From contig CAYJLG010000007.1 of NCBI GenBank assembly GCA_964371035.1, positions 1 to 64,000 of the forward strand: 64,000 nt of DNA. The letters run 5' to 3'. The DNA comes from UBA1535 sp964371035 (lineage in GTDB: Bacteria > Bacillota > Clostridia > Tissierellales > Sedimentibacteraceae). Shown one piece after another: positions 25,474 through 34,609 of this stretch (position 1 is its first letter; every line of letters starts with the position of its first letter). The position numbers were made by a program, and so were the translations under genes. The notes under the pieces were generated by a model. The model was not told the origin of the DNA. It searched no databases and worked only from the letters and a program-made list of their open reading frames with translations.

Positions 25474-26316
25474 TTATTGATTTTTATCTAAGTACCTTCT
25501 CAATCCATCTTCCCAGCTCGGCAGTCTATCAAATCCATTTTTTTCTAAACAATTCTTACTCAATCTCGAATTTAAAGGCCTGACAGCTTTCGTTGGATAC
25601 TCTATAGATTTTATAGGTTTAACCACAACATCATGCTCCGCAACTCTAAAAATCTCCTTTGCAAATTCATACCAACTGCAATAACCCTCACTCGTTGCAT
25701 GATAAATACCGTATTTGTCAGTCTGAATCATTTCCGCAATCAACACTGCCAAATCATATGTATATGTCGGTGAACCTATCTGATCACATACTACATTTAT
25801 TTCATTTCGCTCTTTGCCTAATCTTAGCATTGTCTTTACAAAATTATTTCCATTAGTACCGAATGTCCAAGAGACTCTCACGATAAAATATTTATCTAAA
25901 ATACTTTGTACTTTAAGCTCTCCTTGATACTTTGTCAATCCATATTGGTTTTTAGGATTAGGTTTATCACTTACTTCAAATTCAGATTCACCTTCTCCAT
26001 CAAAAACATAATCAGTGCTTATATACATCATCTTAGCATTTATCTCTTTACAAATTTCTGCCAAATACTCCGTTCCCAAAACATTAATTGCATAAGACAA
26101 TTCTTTTTCATCCTCAGCCTTATCAACCGCTGTATATGCCGCACAATGCACAACTACATCAGGCATATAATCTCTAATAAACTCTTGCACTTGAACTTTA
26201 TTTGTCAAATCAAAATCAAATGAAGACACGCCCTTATTTTCAATACCCAACTCACTCAATCTGTTTACTACATCAAAACCAAGCTGTCCGCTATATCCAG
26301 TGACTAATACTCTCAT
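25474..26316 (-). CDS. rfbD: dTDP-4-dehydrorhamnose reductase
   Basis: A 280-residue SDR: N-terminal TGYSGQLGFDV, STDYVFDG and catalytic YGLTKYQGE. Final step of dTDP-L-rhamnose synthesis. I start at the ATG at 26316, which has GGAGG 4 bases upstream; a longer frame starting at 26373 overlaps rfbB and lacks support. The 125 bases after it, to the GT11 gene, hold nothing clear. Confidence 0.94.
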   Translation of the reverse strand: MRVLVTGYSGQLGFDVVNRLSELGIENKGVSSFDFDLTNKVQVQEFIRDYMPDVVVHCAAYTAVDKAEDEKELSYAINVLGTEYLAEICKEINAKMMYISTDYVFDGEGESEFEVSDKPNPKNQYGLTKYQGELKVQSILDKYFIVRVSWTFGTNGNNFVKTMLRLGKERNEINVVCDQIGSPTYTYDLAVLIAEMIQTDKYGIYHATSEGYCSWYEFAKEIFRVAEHDVVVKPIKSIEYPTKAVRPLNSRLSKNCLEKNGFDRLPSWEDGLRRYLDKNQ

Positions 26317-26326
26317 GGTGCCTCCA

Positions 26327-27355
26327 TTATCTTTTGCCATACATTTTTTCATAATAATCTTGATATTCTCCACTCAAGATATTTTGCCACCACTTCTTAT
26401 TATCCAAATACCATTTTATAGTCTTTTTTATGCCATCATCAAAACTTACTTTAGGTTTCCAACCTAAATCGTTCATCATTTTACTCGGATCTATAGCATA
26501 TCTCATGTCGTGCCCTTTTCTATCTGTCACATAAGAAATCAAATCTTCCGACTTTCCTAACTCTTTAAGTATTGTCTTAACTACTTCCAAATTAGTTCTT
26601 TCATTATGTCCACCAACATTATATACTTCACCTATTTTTCCGTTATGTATAATCAAATCTATCGCTATACAATGATCTTCAACATACAGCCAATCTCTCA
26701 CATTTTCGCCTGTCCCATATACAGGTAATTTTTCATCAGCCAAAGCCCTCGTAATCATGAGTGGTATAAGCTTTTCAGGAAAATGATAAGGTCCGTAATT
26801 ATTTGAACATCTTGAAATCGTCATAGGCAAGCCAAATGTTCTGTGATATGCCTGCACCAACAAATCAGCAGATGCCTTTGATGCCGAATACGGCGAAGAT
26901 GTGTGTATCGGAGTTTCTTCCGTGAAAAACAAATCAGGTCTGTCTAATGGCAAATCTCCATATACTTCGTCGGTAGATACCTGATGAAAACGTTCAATTC
27001 CATATTCACGACAAGCATCCATAAGCACTTGTGTACCTATGATATTAGTTTCTATAAAAATAGAAGGATTTTCAATAGAACGATCCACATGACTTTCAGC
27101 AGCAAAATTAACTACGATATTAGGTTTTTCATCTTCAAACAGTTTGAAAATTTCACTCCTATCGGTTATGTCTATTTTATAAAAAGCAAAATTTTTATTG
27201 TCTTTAACAGCTTCTAGAGTTTCCATGTTGCCTGCATATGTCAATGCATCAACACAGATAATACGATAATTTTCATATTTATTAATCATATAGTGAATAA
27301 AATTCCCACCTATAAATCCAGCCCCACCTGTCACTATAATTGTTTTTTGATTCAT
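26327..27355 (-). CDS. rfbB: dTDP-glucose 4,6-dehydratase
   Basis: A 342-residue extended SDR: TGGAGFIGGNF, HVDRSI, catalytic TDEVYGD and YSASKASAD, NNYGPYHFPEKLIP. Second step of dTDP-rhamnose synthesis. It sits between rfbC and rfbD with gaps of 10-21 bases, so one operon. Confidence 0.97.
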   Translation of the reverse strand: MNQKTIIVTGGAGFIGGNFIHYMINKYENYRIICVDALTYAGNMETLEAVKDNKNFAFYKIDITDRSEIFKLFEDEKPNIVVNFAAESHVDRSIENPSIFIETNIIGTQVLMDACREYGIERFHQVSTDEVYGDLPLDRPDLFFTEETPIHTSSPYSASKASADLLVQAYHRTFGLPMTISRCSNNYGPYHFPEKLIPLMITRALADEKLPVYGTGENVRDWLYVEDHCIAIDLIIHNGKIGEVYNVGGHNERTNLEVVKTILKELGKSEDLISYVTDRKGHDMRYAIDPSKMMNDLGWKPKVSFDDGIKKTIKWYLDNKKWWQNILSGEYQDYYEKMYGKR

Positions 27356-27376
27356 ATAATTTTCTCCAATCTTAGT

Positions 27377-27922
27377 TTAGTAAGTGAAACTGCAATCACT
27401 ATCTTTCAAAAATGGTGCCTCTTTGTCCTTTTGGGATAAAATAGGATCCTCTATTCCCCAGTCTATATTTATCTCAGGATCATCAAATCTAATGCTCCTA
27501 TCGCTCTCGTAATTATAATAATTATCTGCCTTATACACAAATTCTACATCTTCTGTCAATGTCAAAAATGCATGACCAAATCCTCTCGGAATAAAGAGCT
27601 GTCTTTTGTTTTCAGCCGAAAGTTCTACCGTTATCCATTTCTTATAAGTCGGTGAACCTTTTCTCAAATCTACAACGACATCTAACACAGCACCTCGTAT
27701 GCATCTTACCAATTTAGCTTGTGAATACTCCCCATTTTGAAAATGTATACCTCTAAGTACATCTTTTTCCTTTGAATATGAATGATTATCTTGCACAAAT
27801 TCACAACCTATCTCAGGAATTTTTATTTTGGAATATGATTCCATGAACCACCCTCTGTTATCACCAAAAACTTTAGGCTCTATGATATATACGCCATCTA
27901 TATCTGTTTTCAATAAATTCAT
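27377..27922 (-). CDS. rfbC: dTDP-4-dehydrorhamnose 3,5-epimerase
   Basis: A 181-residue cupin epimerase with catalytic histidine in RGIHFQ, LVRCIRGAVLDVVVDLR and FIPRGFGHAFLTL. Third enzyme of the dTDP-rhamnose set; all four genes are present here in the order rfbA-C-B-D. Confidence 0.96.
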   Translation of the reverse strand: MNLLKTDIDGVYIIEPKVFGDNRGWFMESYSKIKIPEIGCEFVQDNHSYSKEKDVLRGIHFQNGEYSQAKLVRCIRGAVLDVVVDLRKGSPTYKKWITVELSAENKRQLFIPRGFGHAFLTLTEDVEFVYKADNYYNYESDRSIRFDDPEINIDWGIEDPILSQKDKEAPFLKDSDCSFTY

Positions 27923-27944
27923 ATCTTATACCTACCGCTCAATA

Positions 27945-28823
27945 TTAATATATGATTTTTCCTTCTGCCACTTTTTTTAGATATGCTCCATAATTACTTT
28001 TTCCATACTTCTCTGCAGCTTTTATAACATCTTCTTTTGAAATCCACCCTTTGAGATAAGATATTTCTTCTATACAGGATATTTTCAAACCTTGTCTGTT
28101 TTCTATAACCTTGACATATTCAGAGGCTTCTGTCAAGCTATCCACAGTTCCCGTGTCAAGCCATCCAAACCCACGACCTAAAGCTATAACATCAAGTTCA
28201 CCGTTTTCTAAATATATCCTGTTCAAATCGGTTATTTCAAGTTCGCCCCTAACTGACGGTTTTAAGTTTTTAGCATATTCAACAACTCTATTGTCATAAA
28301 AATATAGCCCTGTCACAGCATAGTTTGATTTAGGATTTGTTGGTTTTTCTTCTATTGATACAGCTTTTCCATTTTCATCAAATTCCACGACACCAAAACG
28401 TTCAGGATCATTGACATAATATCCAAAAACTGTGGCTCTACCTTTATTTTCAACAGCAGTTTGAAGCCTTTTTGTCAGTCCGTTTCCGTGAAAAATATTG
28501 TCTCCTAATATCATAGCACAGTCATCATCTCCGATAAATTCTTCGCCTATTATAAAGGCTTGTGCTAATCCATCAGGTGATAGTTGCTCTTTGTATGATA
28601 GATTAATTCCATACATAGAGCCATCACCGAGTAGTCGCTCAAAATTCGGCAAATCGCTTGGTGTAGAAATAATAAGTATATCTCTAATTCCCGCTAACAT
28701 TAAAACTGATAGCGGGTAGTATATCATTGGTTTATCATATATAGGTAACAGTTGCTTTGAGGTTACCATTGTTAGTGGATAAAGGCGTGTACCTGAACCA
28801 CCTGCTAAGATTATTGCTTTCAT
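27945..28823 (-). CDS. rfbA: Glucose-1-phosphate thymidylyltransferase
   Basis: A 292-residue nucleotidyltransferase: LAGGSGTRLYPLT, SKQLLPIYDKPMIYYPLS, ILGDNIFHG, EEKP. First step of dTDP-L-rhamnose synthesis. The three RgpF-like proteins and other transferases of the block are likely consumers of the rhamnose. Confidence 0.97.
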   Translation of the reverse strand: MKAIILAGGSGTRLYPLTMVTSKQLLPIYDKPMIYYPLSVLMLAGIRDILIISTPSDLPNFERLLGDGSMYGINLSYKEQLSPDGLAQAFIIGEEFIGDDDCAMILGDNIFHGNGLTKRLQTAVENKGRATVFGYYVNDPERFGVVEFDENGKAVSIEEKPTNPKSNYAVTGLYFYDNRVVEYAKNLKPSVRGELEITDLNRIYLENGELDVIALGRGFGWLDTGTVDSLTEASEYVKVIENRQGLKISCIEEISYLKGWISKEDVIKAAEKYGKSNYGAYLKKVAEGKIIY

Positions 28824-28917
28824 ATAGTTACCCTTTCTAAACTTTTATTACCTATAAATTGCTCACAATAAAATTATATTTATCATAAAATATTTATAGT
28901 AATTACTTCTCTAAAAT

Positions 28918-30165
28918 TTATTGTTCTGCAAATATTTTTCGACTTATAGCTTCCATTTTTTCTAAAGTTAACGCGCTTTTTTCCTTATATTGAATAGCTG
29001 CAACCATCTTATTCTTATTAAGAAACGTACAGGTTTTACATGTTGTACATGCATTGTAGTAACCATTTACACTATATCCAAGTGAAAATTCTAAAATTAC
29101 CATTTTATAATCACTTTGTTTTTCAAGTGTACAAAATTCTAAATAACTGTTGTCATCACTTGGAATCACACTTGCACATTGAGCCCATCCGTCGAATTCG
29201 CAACCATACATTTTTCCCTTATTAAACAGTTTTATTGGATATCTGCAACTATTATAATGTGATATTCTTTGATTCTCATTTTCAAACTTATCATCAGATC
29301 TACCTATTCCAAAGTCATACCACTTTACATCAGTTTTACTGCCATAAAGTGAATTAAACCGGATTTGCTTTTTAGCAATAATTTCTAAAAATTGCTCTAC
29401 TTTATTCTTTATCTCTGGCACACTTTCTGTATAATCACTTACTATAATAATAACATCCTTCTGTTTAGCATAATCCAAAAAATCATCGTTCGGAATTATT
29501 GTTCCATTTGTAACAATATGAAGATAACCAAATTTATGCCTATAGTTTTCAATAGCATATTTAATAATTTCAAAATAATTCTTGTGCATAAACGGCTCTC
29601 CACCGAGAAATGACAATATTCTAACATAATCTATATATTTAGCAATTAGATCTATATCCGCTATTATATCTTCATATGAATAGTCTTTTGGATTATTAAT
29701 AAATGGTACACAAGCTCCACAAAATGTGCAATTTAGACTACATCTTTCTGTAACAAATATATCAATTTGATTGATATATGATTTATTTAAGGCATATTTT
29801 ATAAAAACATCCAAATAATTCGTTAAAAACACAGGAGAATGAAAAAAATCAACTCCTTCTACCAACCCATTATATGTGCATTGTGCGGATGCTTGAACCC
29901 ACCCCCCCTCGCTTAAGGCTATCAAAATAATAAAGTCTTTTTTAGCAAAATCAATATTACCTAAAGCAAACACTCTTTTATCGTTAAATTTATTTTTCTG
30001 TTTTTCAGGATCTGAATCAATAAATCCTTCTACGCAATCTAAAAATTTTATCCAATCATAGGCGATTTGTCCATATTCACCTGTGCCAAATATATAAATT
30101 TTTTTCCTACCCACAAATCTATTTCCAAAAAAATCCAATTCATGTCCCTTATCCTTCCATTTCAT
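28918..30165 (-). CDS. Radical SAM protein with N-terminal Rossmann-like module
   Basis: A 415-residue protein. Residues 1-~100 are the recurrent module of this locus (IYIFGTGEYGQIAYDW, GFIDSDPEKQ). The radical SAM core follows with the cluster motif CSLNCTFCGACVPF, then SFLGGEPFMH and HIVTNGTI. Near the C-terminus the cysteines of CTTCKTC suggest an auxiliary SPASM-like cluster. Starts at the ATG at 30165 (AAAGGAGTG site). A paralogue lies at 46050-47198. The reaction is unknown; in a glycan locus, sugar epimerisation, dehydration or modification of a linked peptide or aglycone are candidates. Confidence 0.8.
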   Translation of the reverse strand: MKWKDKGHELDFFGNRFVGRKKIYIFGTGEYGQIAYDWIKFLDCVEGFIDSDPEKQKNKFNDKRVFALGNIDFAKKDFIILIALSEGGWVQASAQCTYNGLVEGVDFFHSPVFLTNYLDVFIKYALNKSYINQIDIFVTERCSLNCTFCGACVPFINNPKDYSYEDIIADIDLIAKYIDYVRILSFLGGEPFMHKNYFEIIKYAIENYRHKFGYLHIVTNGTIIPNDDFLDYAKQKDVIIIVSDYTESVPEIKNKVEQFLEIIAKKQIRFNSLYGSKTDVKWYDFGIGRSDDKFENENQRISHYNSCRYPIKLFNKGKMYGCEFDGWAQCASVIPSDDNSYLEFCTLEKQSDYKMVILEFSLGYSVNGYYNACTTCKTCTFLNKNKMVAAIQYKEKSALTLEKMEAISRKIFAEQ

Positions 30166-30256
30166 TATTTCACTCCTTTTTATCTTTATCCATCTACAAT
30201 TTATTTCAATCATCATTGTCTTAACATATCCGTTTTAAATGTTGCAAAATTTATAA

Positions 30257-31165
30257 TTATTTCGCAGGATATTTTGTGTGATTGACCAACTCTTGATAAT
30301 TCAAATTTTCCCAGCTAAAATTTTCAATTTCTCTAACTTTTTTTCCAAAATATCCTGAATGGCAATATAAGTTATTAACAATATTGCCTCTTAAATATTC
30401 TGAGGCATCGTCCGAAAATCTTCCATTGATAGGATTAGATACACCTGCTTCTAAACATTCGAATCCCAATTCTGAGGAAAATAACACCTTCAGTGCTTCT
30501 TCCGAGAATTGGAAAAAATGCCAAGGCCTTTCATGGCTAGAATACGAGTAATGGGTCTCAATAAACACATGTCCACCTAACTTCAAAAGTTTCGCAATTT
30601 TGGGAGTAATTACCCATGGTGCTATCAAATGTTCGAATACTGCCGAAGAAAAAATCAAGTCAAATTTAATATCAAAATATTTATCTAAATAATGAGCATC
30701 TCCTACAATATCAACATTTTCACCCGGATAAAAATCAAACCCAATATAATTTGCTAAATTAAAATATTGTCTAAAATTTGAACCTGTAACTACACGTGAA
30801 CCTATCTCTAATACATTTAGCCCCTTTTTATTAAATTTATTTTGAAGAACATTTAGCCAATTATCGTGCTTAATATTATCTGCAAAGCTTATTTGAGTGT
30901 CTCTGCCATAAAAATATTCAATATTAATAATTTTTTTATCTTTAAGTTGTTGCTCAATAGCTTTACAAGCAACTACCGCAATTATTATAGTTTCACTATG
31001 GTTATTATTAATATATTCATTCAAAGAAATAATTTTTTTATCACATATCTTTGCCCCCTGTAGATTTTCATTGTTATCAATAAAGGCTACTATATTATCT
31101 GTACCATAATACTCCAGTGCCTTTATCCCATATTTTCCACATCCGAAAATAAATCTTTTCTCCAT
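30257..31165 (-). CDS. Methyltransferase with N-terminal Rossmann-like module
   Basis: A 302-residue protein. Residues 1-~95 form the locus-wide module (FIFGCGKYGIKALEYY, FIDNNENLQG). The rest is a class I SAM-dependent methyltransferase: VLEIGSR (motif I), DIVGDAHYL, FDLIFSSAVFEHL and LLKLGGHVFIETH. Probable sugar or glycan O- or N-methylation in the cytoplasm; the acceptor is unknown. AAGGAGG favours the second ATG (31165). Confidence 0.82.
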   Translation of the reverse strand: MEKRFIFGCGKYGIKALEYYGTDNIVAFIDNNENLQGAKICDKKIISLNEYINNNHSETIIIAVVACKAIEQQLKDKKIINIEYFYGRDTQISFADNIKHDNWLNVLQNKFNKKGLNVLEIGSRVVTGSNFRQYFNLANYIGFDFYPGENVDIVGDAHYLDKYFDIKFDLIFSSAVFEHLIAPWVITPKIAKLLKLGGHVFIETHYSYSSHERPWHFFQFSEEALKVLFSSELGFECLEAGVSNPINGRFSDDASEYLRGNIVNNLYCHSGYFGKKVREIENFSWENLNYQELVNHTKYPAK

Positions 31166-31235
31166 CATAACCTCCTTATCTGCTCACGGTATCATTATAT
31201 TTTGCCTTAGTGGACATTCAAAGTCATTTTATTAA

Positions 31236-32327
31236 TTAAACTATATCCATTATCAAATTCAACGAACTACTTATGACCTTGTCCATGTCATAATATTTAT
31301 ATTCGCCCAAACGTCCGCCAAATATTATTTTATCATCTTTAGATGATAGCTCTTTATATTTATTATATAAAGCATTATTCTTATCGTCATTAATCGGATA
31401 ATAAGGCTCTTGTTCGGTTGTCCATGCTATAGGATATTCCTTAGAAATTACAGTTTTAGGCTGTGTTCCAAATTCAAAATGCTTATGTTCGATAATTCTC
31501 GTATACGGCGTATCTTTGTCCGTAAAATTCATTACAGCTACGCCCTGATAATTTTCAACATCATAAGTTTCGTTTTCTAATTTTATACTACGATATTCAA
31601 GTTCTCCATAGCAATAATCATAATATGAGTCGATTGTGCCTGTATAGATGACCTTCTTTGCTTTAGATGCAAAGTATTCTTTATTAGCGTTAAAATCAGT
31701 ATTAAAAATAACCTCTATACCTTCGAGTAGTTTCTCAAAAATTTTGATATAACCACCTTTAGGTATACCTTGATATATATCATTAAAGTAGTTATTGTCA
31801 TAAGTAAAACGTACCGGAAGTCTTTTTATTATACTGCTTGGCAATTCATTGCAAGGCTTACCCCATTGTTTTTCGGTATATCCTTTTACAAGTTTTTCAT
31901 AAATATCTGTACCCACCATTCCAATAATATGTGCCTCCAAATTTTGAGAATTATCATTTTGTAATTTACGTTGACTATTAATGATTTTTTTAGCTTCCTG
32001 AGGAGTTGATATATTCCACATTTTGCTAAAAGTATTCATGTTAAACGGCAAATTAAAAATTTCTCCATTATAGTTTGCAATAGGAGAATTTATGTAATTA
32101 TTCATTTCGCAAAATTGTTGAATATATTCCCATATTAATTTATCCGAGGTATGAAAAATATGTGCGCCATACTTATGCACATTTATTCCTTCAACTTCTT
32201 CTGTATAACAATTTCCACCTATATGGCATCTACGCTCTACCACGAGGCTCGTTTTTCCTCTTTTCTTTGCCTCATAAGCAAAAACACTACCGAACAAACC
32301 TGTTCCAACTATTAAATAATCATACAA
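31236..32327 (-). CDS. glf: UDP-galactopyranose mutase
   Basis: A 363-residue FAD enzyme that interconverts UDP-galactopyranose and UDP-galactofuranose. Motifs: N-terminal GTGLFGSVFA, RRCHIGGNCY, YGAHIFHT and C-terminal FGGRLGEYKYYDMD. The in-frame start is TTG at 32327, with GGAGG 8 bases upstream; an ATG between them is out of frame and runs into an early stop. Implies galactofuranose in the glycan. Confidence 0.95.
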   Translation of the reverse strand: MYDYLIVGTGLFGSVFAYEAKKRGKTSLVVERRCHIGGNCYTEEVEGINVHKYGAHIFHTSDKLIWEYIQQFCEMNNYINSPIANYNGEIFNLPFNMNTFSKMWNISTPQEAKKIINSQRKLQNDNSQNLEAHIIGMVGTDIYEKLVKGYTEKQWGKPCNELPSSIIKRLPVRFTYDNNYFNDIYQGIPKGGYIKIFEKLLEGIEVIFNTDFNANKEYFASKAKKVIYTGTIDSYYDYCYGELEYRSIKLENETYDVENYQGVAVMNFTDKDTPYTRIIEHKHFEFGTQPKTVISKEYPIAWTTEQEPYYPINDDKNNALYNKYKELSSKDDKIIFGGRLGEYKYYDMDKVISSSLNLIMDIV

Positions 32328-32353
32328 TACATTTACCTCCGTTTATATAAACA

Positions 32354-34546
32354 TCAAGATAGTTTTTTATCTATAGCTGCTTTGAGTTTAGTAGATGATG
32401 TTGATTGTGTATATGGAAAAAATATTAAATCAGACCCTTGCGAGGTCAAATATTCTTTAGCAGTCAACCATCCTTTATTATCAATATAATCACTACCCGT
32501 AAACTGACAATCAAATTTATACAATGAATATGCTTCTATAGACCCTCCATACTTAAATGGTATCTCTACCGCTTCATCCACATATTTACATGCTGATACT
32601 ATTTCAAGTCGTTCGCTAAACGGTATAATCGGTTCTGTTTTTTTGAATTTTCGCACACCTTCATCAGTAACAACACCTACGATAAGATGCTCACATTGCT
32701 CTTTTGCACGCCTCAAAAGGTTAAGATGTCCAACATGGAAAAGATCAAACACTCCCGCAACATATCCTTTTAAATATTTTTTTACCTGTTTATCATTTTT
32801 AACAATTTTTGCTTTGTTTGGACGATAATACGAAATACTTGGGTCATATATTACATATTTACTAATTCCTAATTTGTCAAGTTGCTTAGTAATTGCAATA
32901 TAATTTTTTATACAAATAATTATTCTGTAATTATTTGTTAATTTTTCAAGATTTTCCGGAGATACAATTTCTACATTTTCTAGTTTTTTCCCCCATTTAT
33001 CAGAATTGTTGTCTACAATAAATTTAACATTGTAATCCTTTTTATATAGTGCTAAAAATCGTTCTGCAAAGTTACCTGAACCAAACACTATAACATCTTT
33101 ATTTTCTAAATCTCTAAATACATCGACAAATAGTTTTTGATATTCATTAGAAGAATAATTAATCTTTTGCCTATTGCTATTAATAATGTGGCTATTTTCA
33201 ATATGCTTGCTCCAAAAAACCGAAAGTTGGTCTATGTTGCGAAGCTTGTTTATGAATTCATAATTTAACATACGGTATTGCTCTATTTTATTTTCCATCC
33301 CATAGCGTTTCCAAAAGAATTCCATGGGTAAGATGTTTTGCATAATCGAATCACCTATATAAATGATATCTATAGCACGCATAACAATAGCATTTGCGGG
33401 ATAGTTTTCAAAGTATACCTCTTGATCATAAAAATACTTCTTTCCTTCCGAAAAAATACAATTTAACGGGACTAAATCTATATACCCTCTTTCCAATATT
33501 ATCTCACCGTCTTCAGATGTAACATAATTTGATGATTTTAATATAATATCTCTAAATTTATCTATCTCTTGGATAAAAGCATCTATATCAAAATGAAAAA
33601 TATTTCTTAATCTATTTACTAAAGATTCCCCTTTAATATATGGCATAAAATATGAAATACCTTCGACAGTACCTTTTATTATATCAAGACCACGAGATTC
33701 TAAGTCTAAAGAGTTTTCTTTTATTGCTGATAATCTTTGTTCGCCCTCTTTATACAGCATTCTTTTTTCAACAATATTATCACTACGAACAATAGTTGCT
33801 ATAGCTTTTTCTGGTCCTCTTTCCATTGAGGAAGTTACATGCAAAACAGGCGCAAAATCTTTTTCTACAGCACACTCTATCAAATAAGAATTTGCCATTT
33901 TATGAAACAATCCTTCTTTAATTAGGGTTGAATATAGATATTTTTCCTCTAAAAAAACAGTATTTGGGGAATTATACTTTGGAAAATATCTTCCTGCTAA
34001 TTCTTCTTCGGGCATATACTCTTCACTATAAATAAGCTGTGGAAATTGTAAATTAGGTAGCACGCTGTAAAATTTGCACTTCAATTTTGCTGCTTCTAAA
34101 AAATCAACTATTTCCGATTGAGAATATAATCTACCTTTACTATCTACTATTGTGTCGATTGCACTACGATAATTTTCTATACCATCAAAATTCCTGCCTG
34201 TAAATGGATCTTTATCACCACAAAAATATTTTATGCCCAGCCTATTATCTGTGCCAATTATAATCTTTCCCTTATCTGCTAACAATTCTCTCCATAGAGA
34301 TAAAGTTACGCTTGGATCAATTACCTTTTCAATAACATTGATCGCAATTATATAGTCAAATTTAATAGATTCTATTTTTTTGGCACAATCAACGTCAATG
34401 CAACAAATCAGATTGCTACATTTTTCTGACATGAATTCAGCTATAGCATCAGCTCTATCTCCAAAGTATAATACATTTGTAGCATTATTGAAATTATACC
34501 AGTTTATAAGACCTTTAGGTAAATCAAAGATAATTTTATCTGACAT
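32354..34546 (-). CDS. Four-domain fusion: methyltransferase-like, kinase-like, Rossmann module, cytidylyltransferase
   Basis: A 730-residue protein. Residues 1-~190 resemble a class I methyltransferase (FDYIIAINVIEKVIDPS, LLADKGKIIIGTDN). Residues ~240-420 have a kinase-like look (KAIATIV, FMPYIKGESL, DLVPLNCIF, YFYDQEVYF), an order recalling WbdD-type methyltransferase-kinases. Residues ~485-590 are the locus module (VIVFGSGNFAERF, FIVDNNSDKWG). Residues ~600-730 are a TagD/GCT-like cytidylyltransferase (GVFDLFHVGHLNLLRRA, STSSTKL). The last domain probably makes CDP-glycerol or a related CDP-polyol. The kinase assignment is the least certain. Confidence 0.75.
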   Translation of the reverse strand: MSDKIIFDLPKGLINWYNFNNATNVLYFGDRADAIAEFMSEKCSNLICCIDVDCAKKIESIKFDYIIAINVIEKVIDPSVTLSLWRELLADKGKIIIGTDNRLGIKYFCGDKDPFTGRNFDGIENYRSAIDTIVDSKGRLYSQSEIVDFLEAAKLKCKFYSVLPNLQFPQLIYSEEYMPEEELAGRYFPKYNSPNTVFLEEKYLYSTLIKEGLFHKMANSYLIECAVEKDFAPVLHVTSSMERGPEKAIATIVRSDNIVEKRMLYKEGEQRLSAIKENSLDLESRGLDIIKGTVEGISYFMPYIKGESLVNRLRNIFHFDIDAFIQEIDKFRDIILKSSNYVTSEDGEIILERGYIDLVPLNCIFSEGKKYFYDQEVYFENYPANAIVMRAIDIIYIGDSIMQNILPMEFFWKRYGMENKIEQYRMLNYEFINKLRNIDQLSVFWSKHIENSHIINSNRQKINYSSNEYQKLFVDVFRDLENKDVIVFGSGNFAERFLALYKKDYNVKFIVDNNSDKWGKKLENVEIVSPENLEKLTNNYRIIICIKNYIAITKQLDKLGISKYVIYDPSISYYRPNKAKIVKNDKQVKKYLKGYVAGVFDLFHVGHLNLLRRAKEQCEHLIVGVVTDEGVRKFKKTEPIIPFSERLEIVSACKYVDEAVEIPFKYGGSIEAYSLYKFDCQFTGSDYIDNKGWLTAKEYLTSQGSDLIFFPYTQSTSSTKLKAAIDKKLS

Positions 34547-34609
34547 TTGTAAACTTCTCCTCTATTACTTTTATGTTCAACGTATTTTAATAGTTGTTAA
34601 TACTAATCT

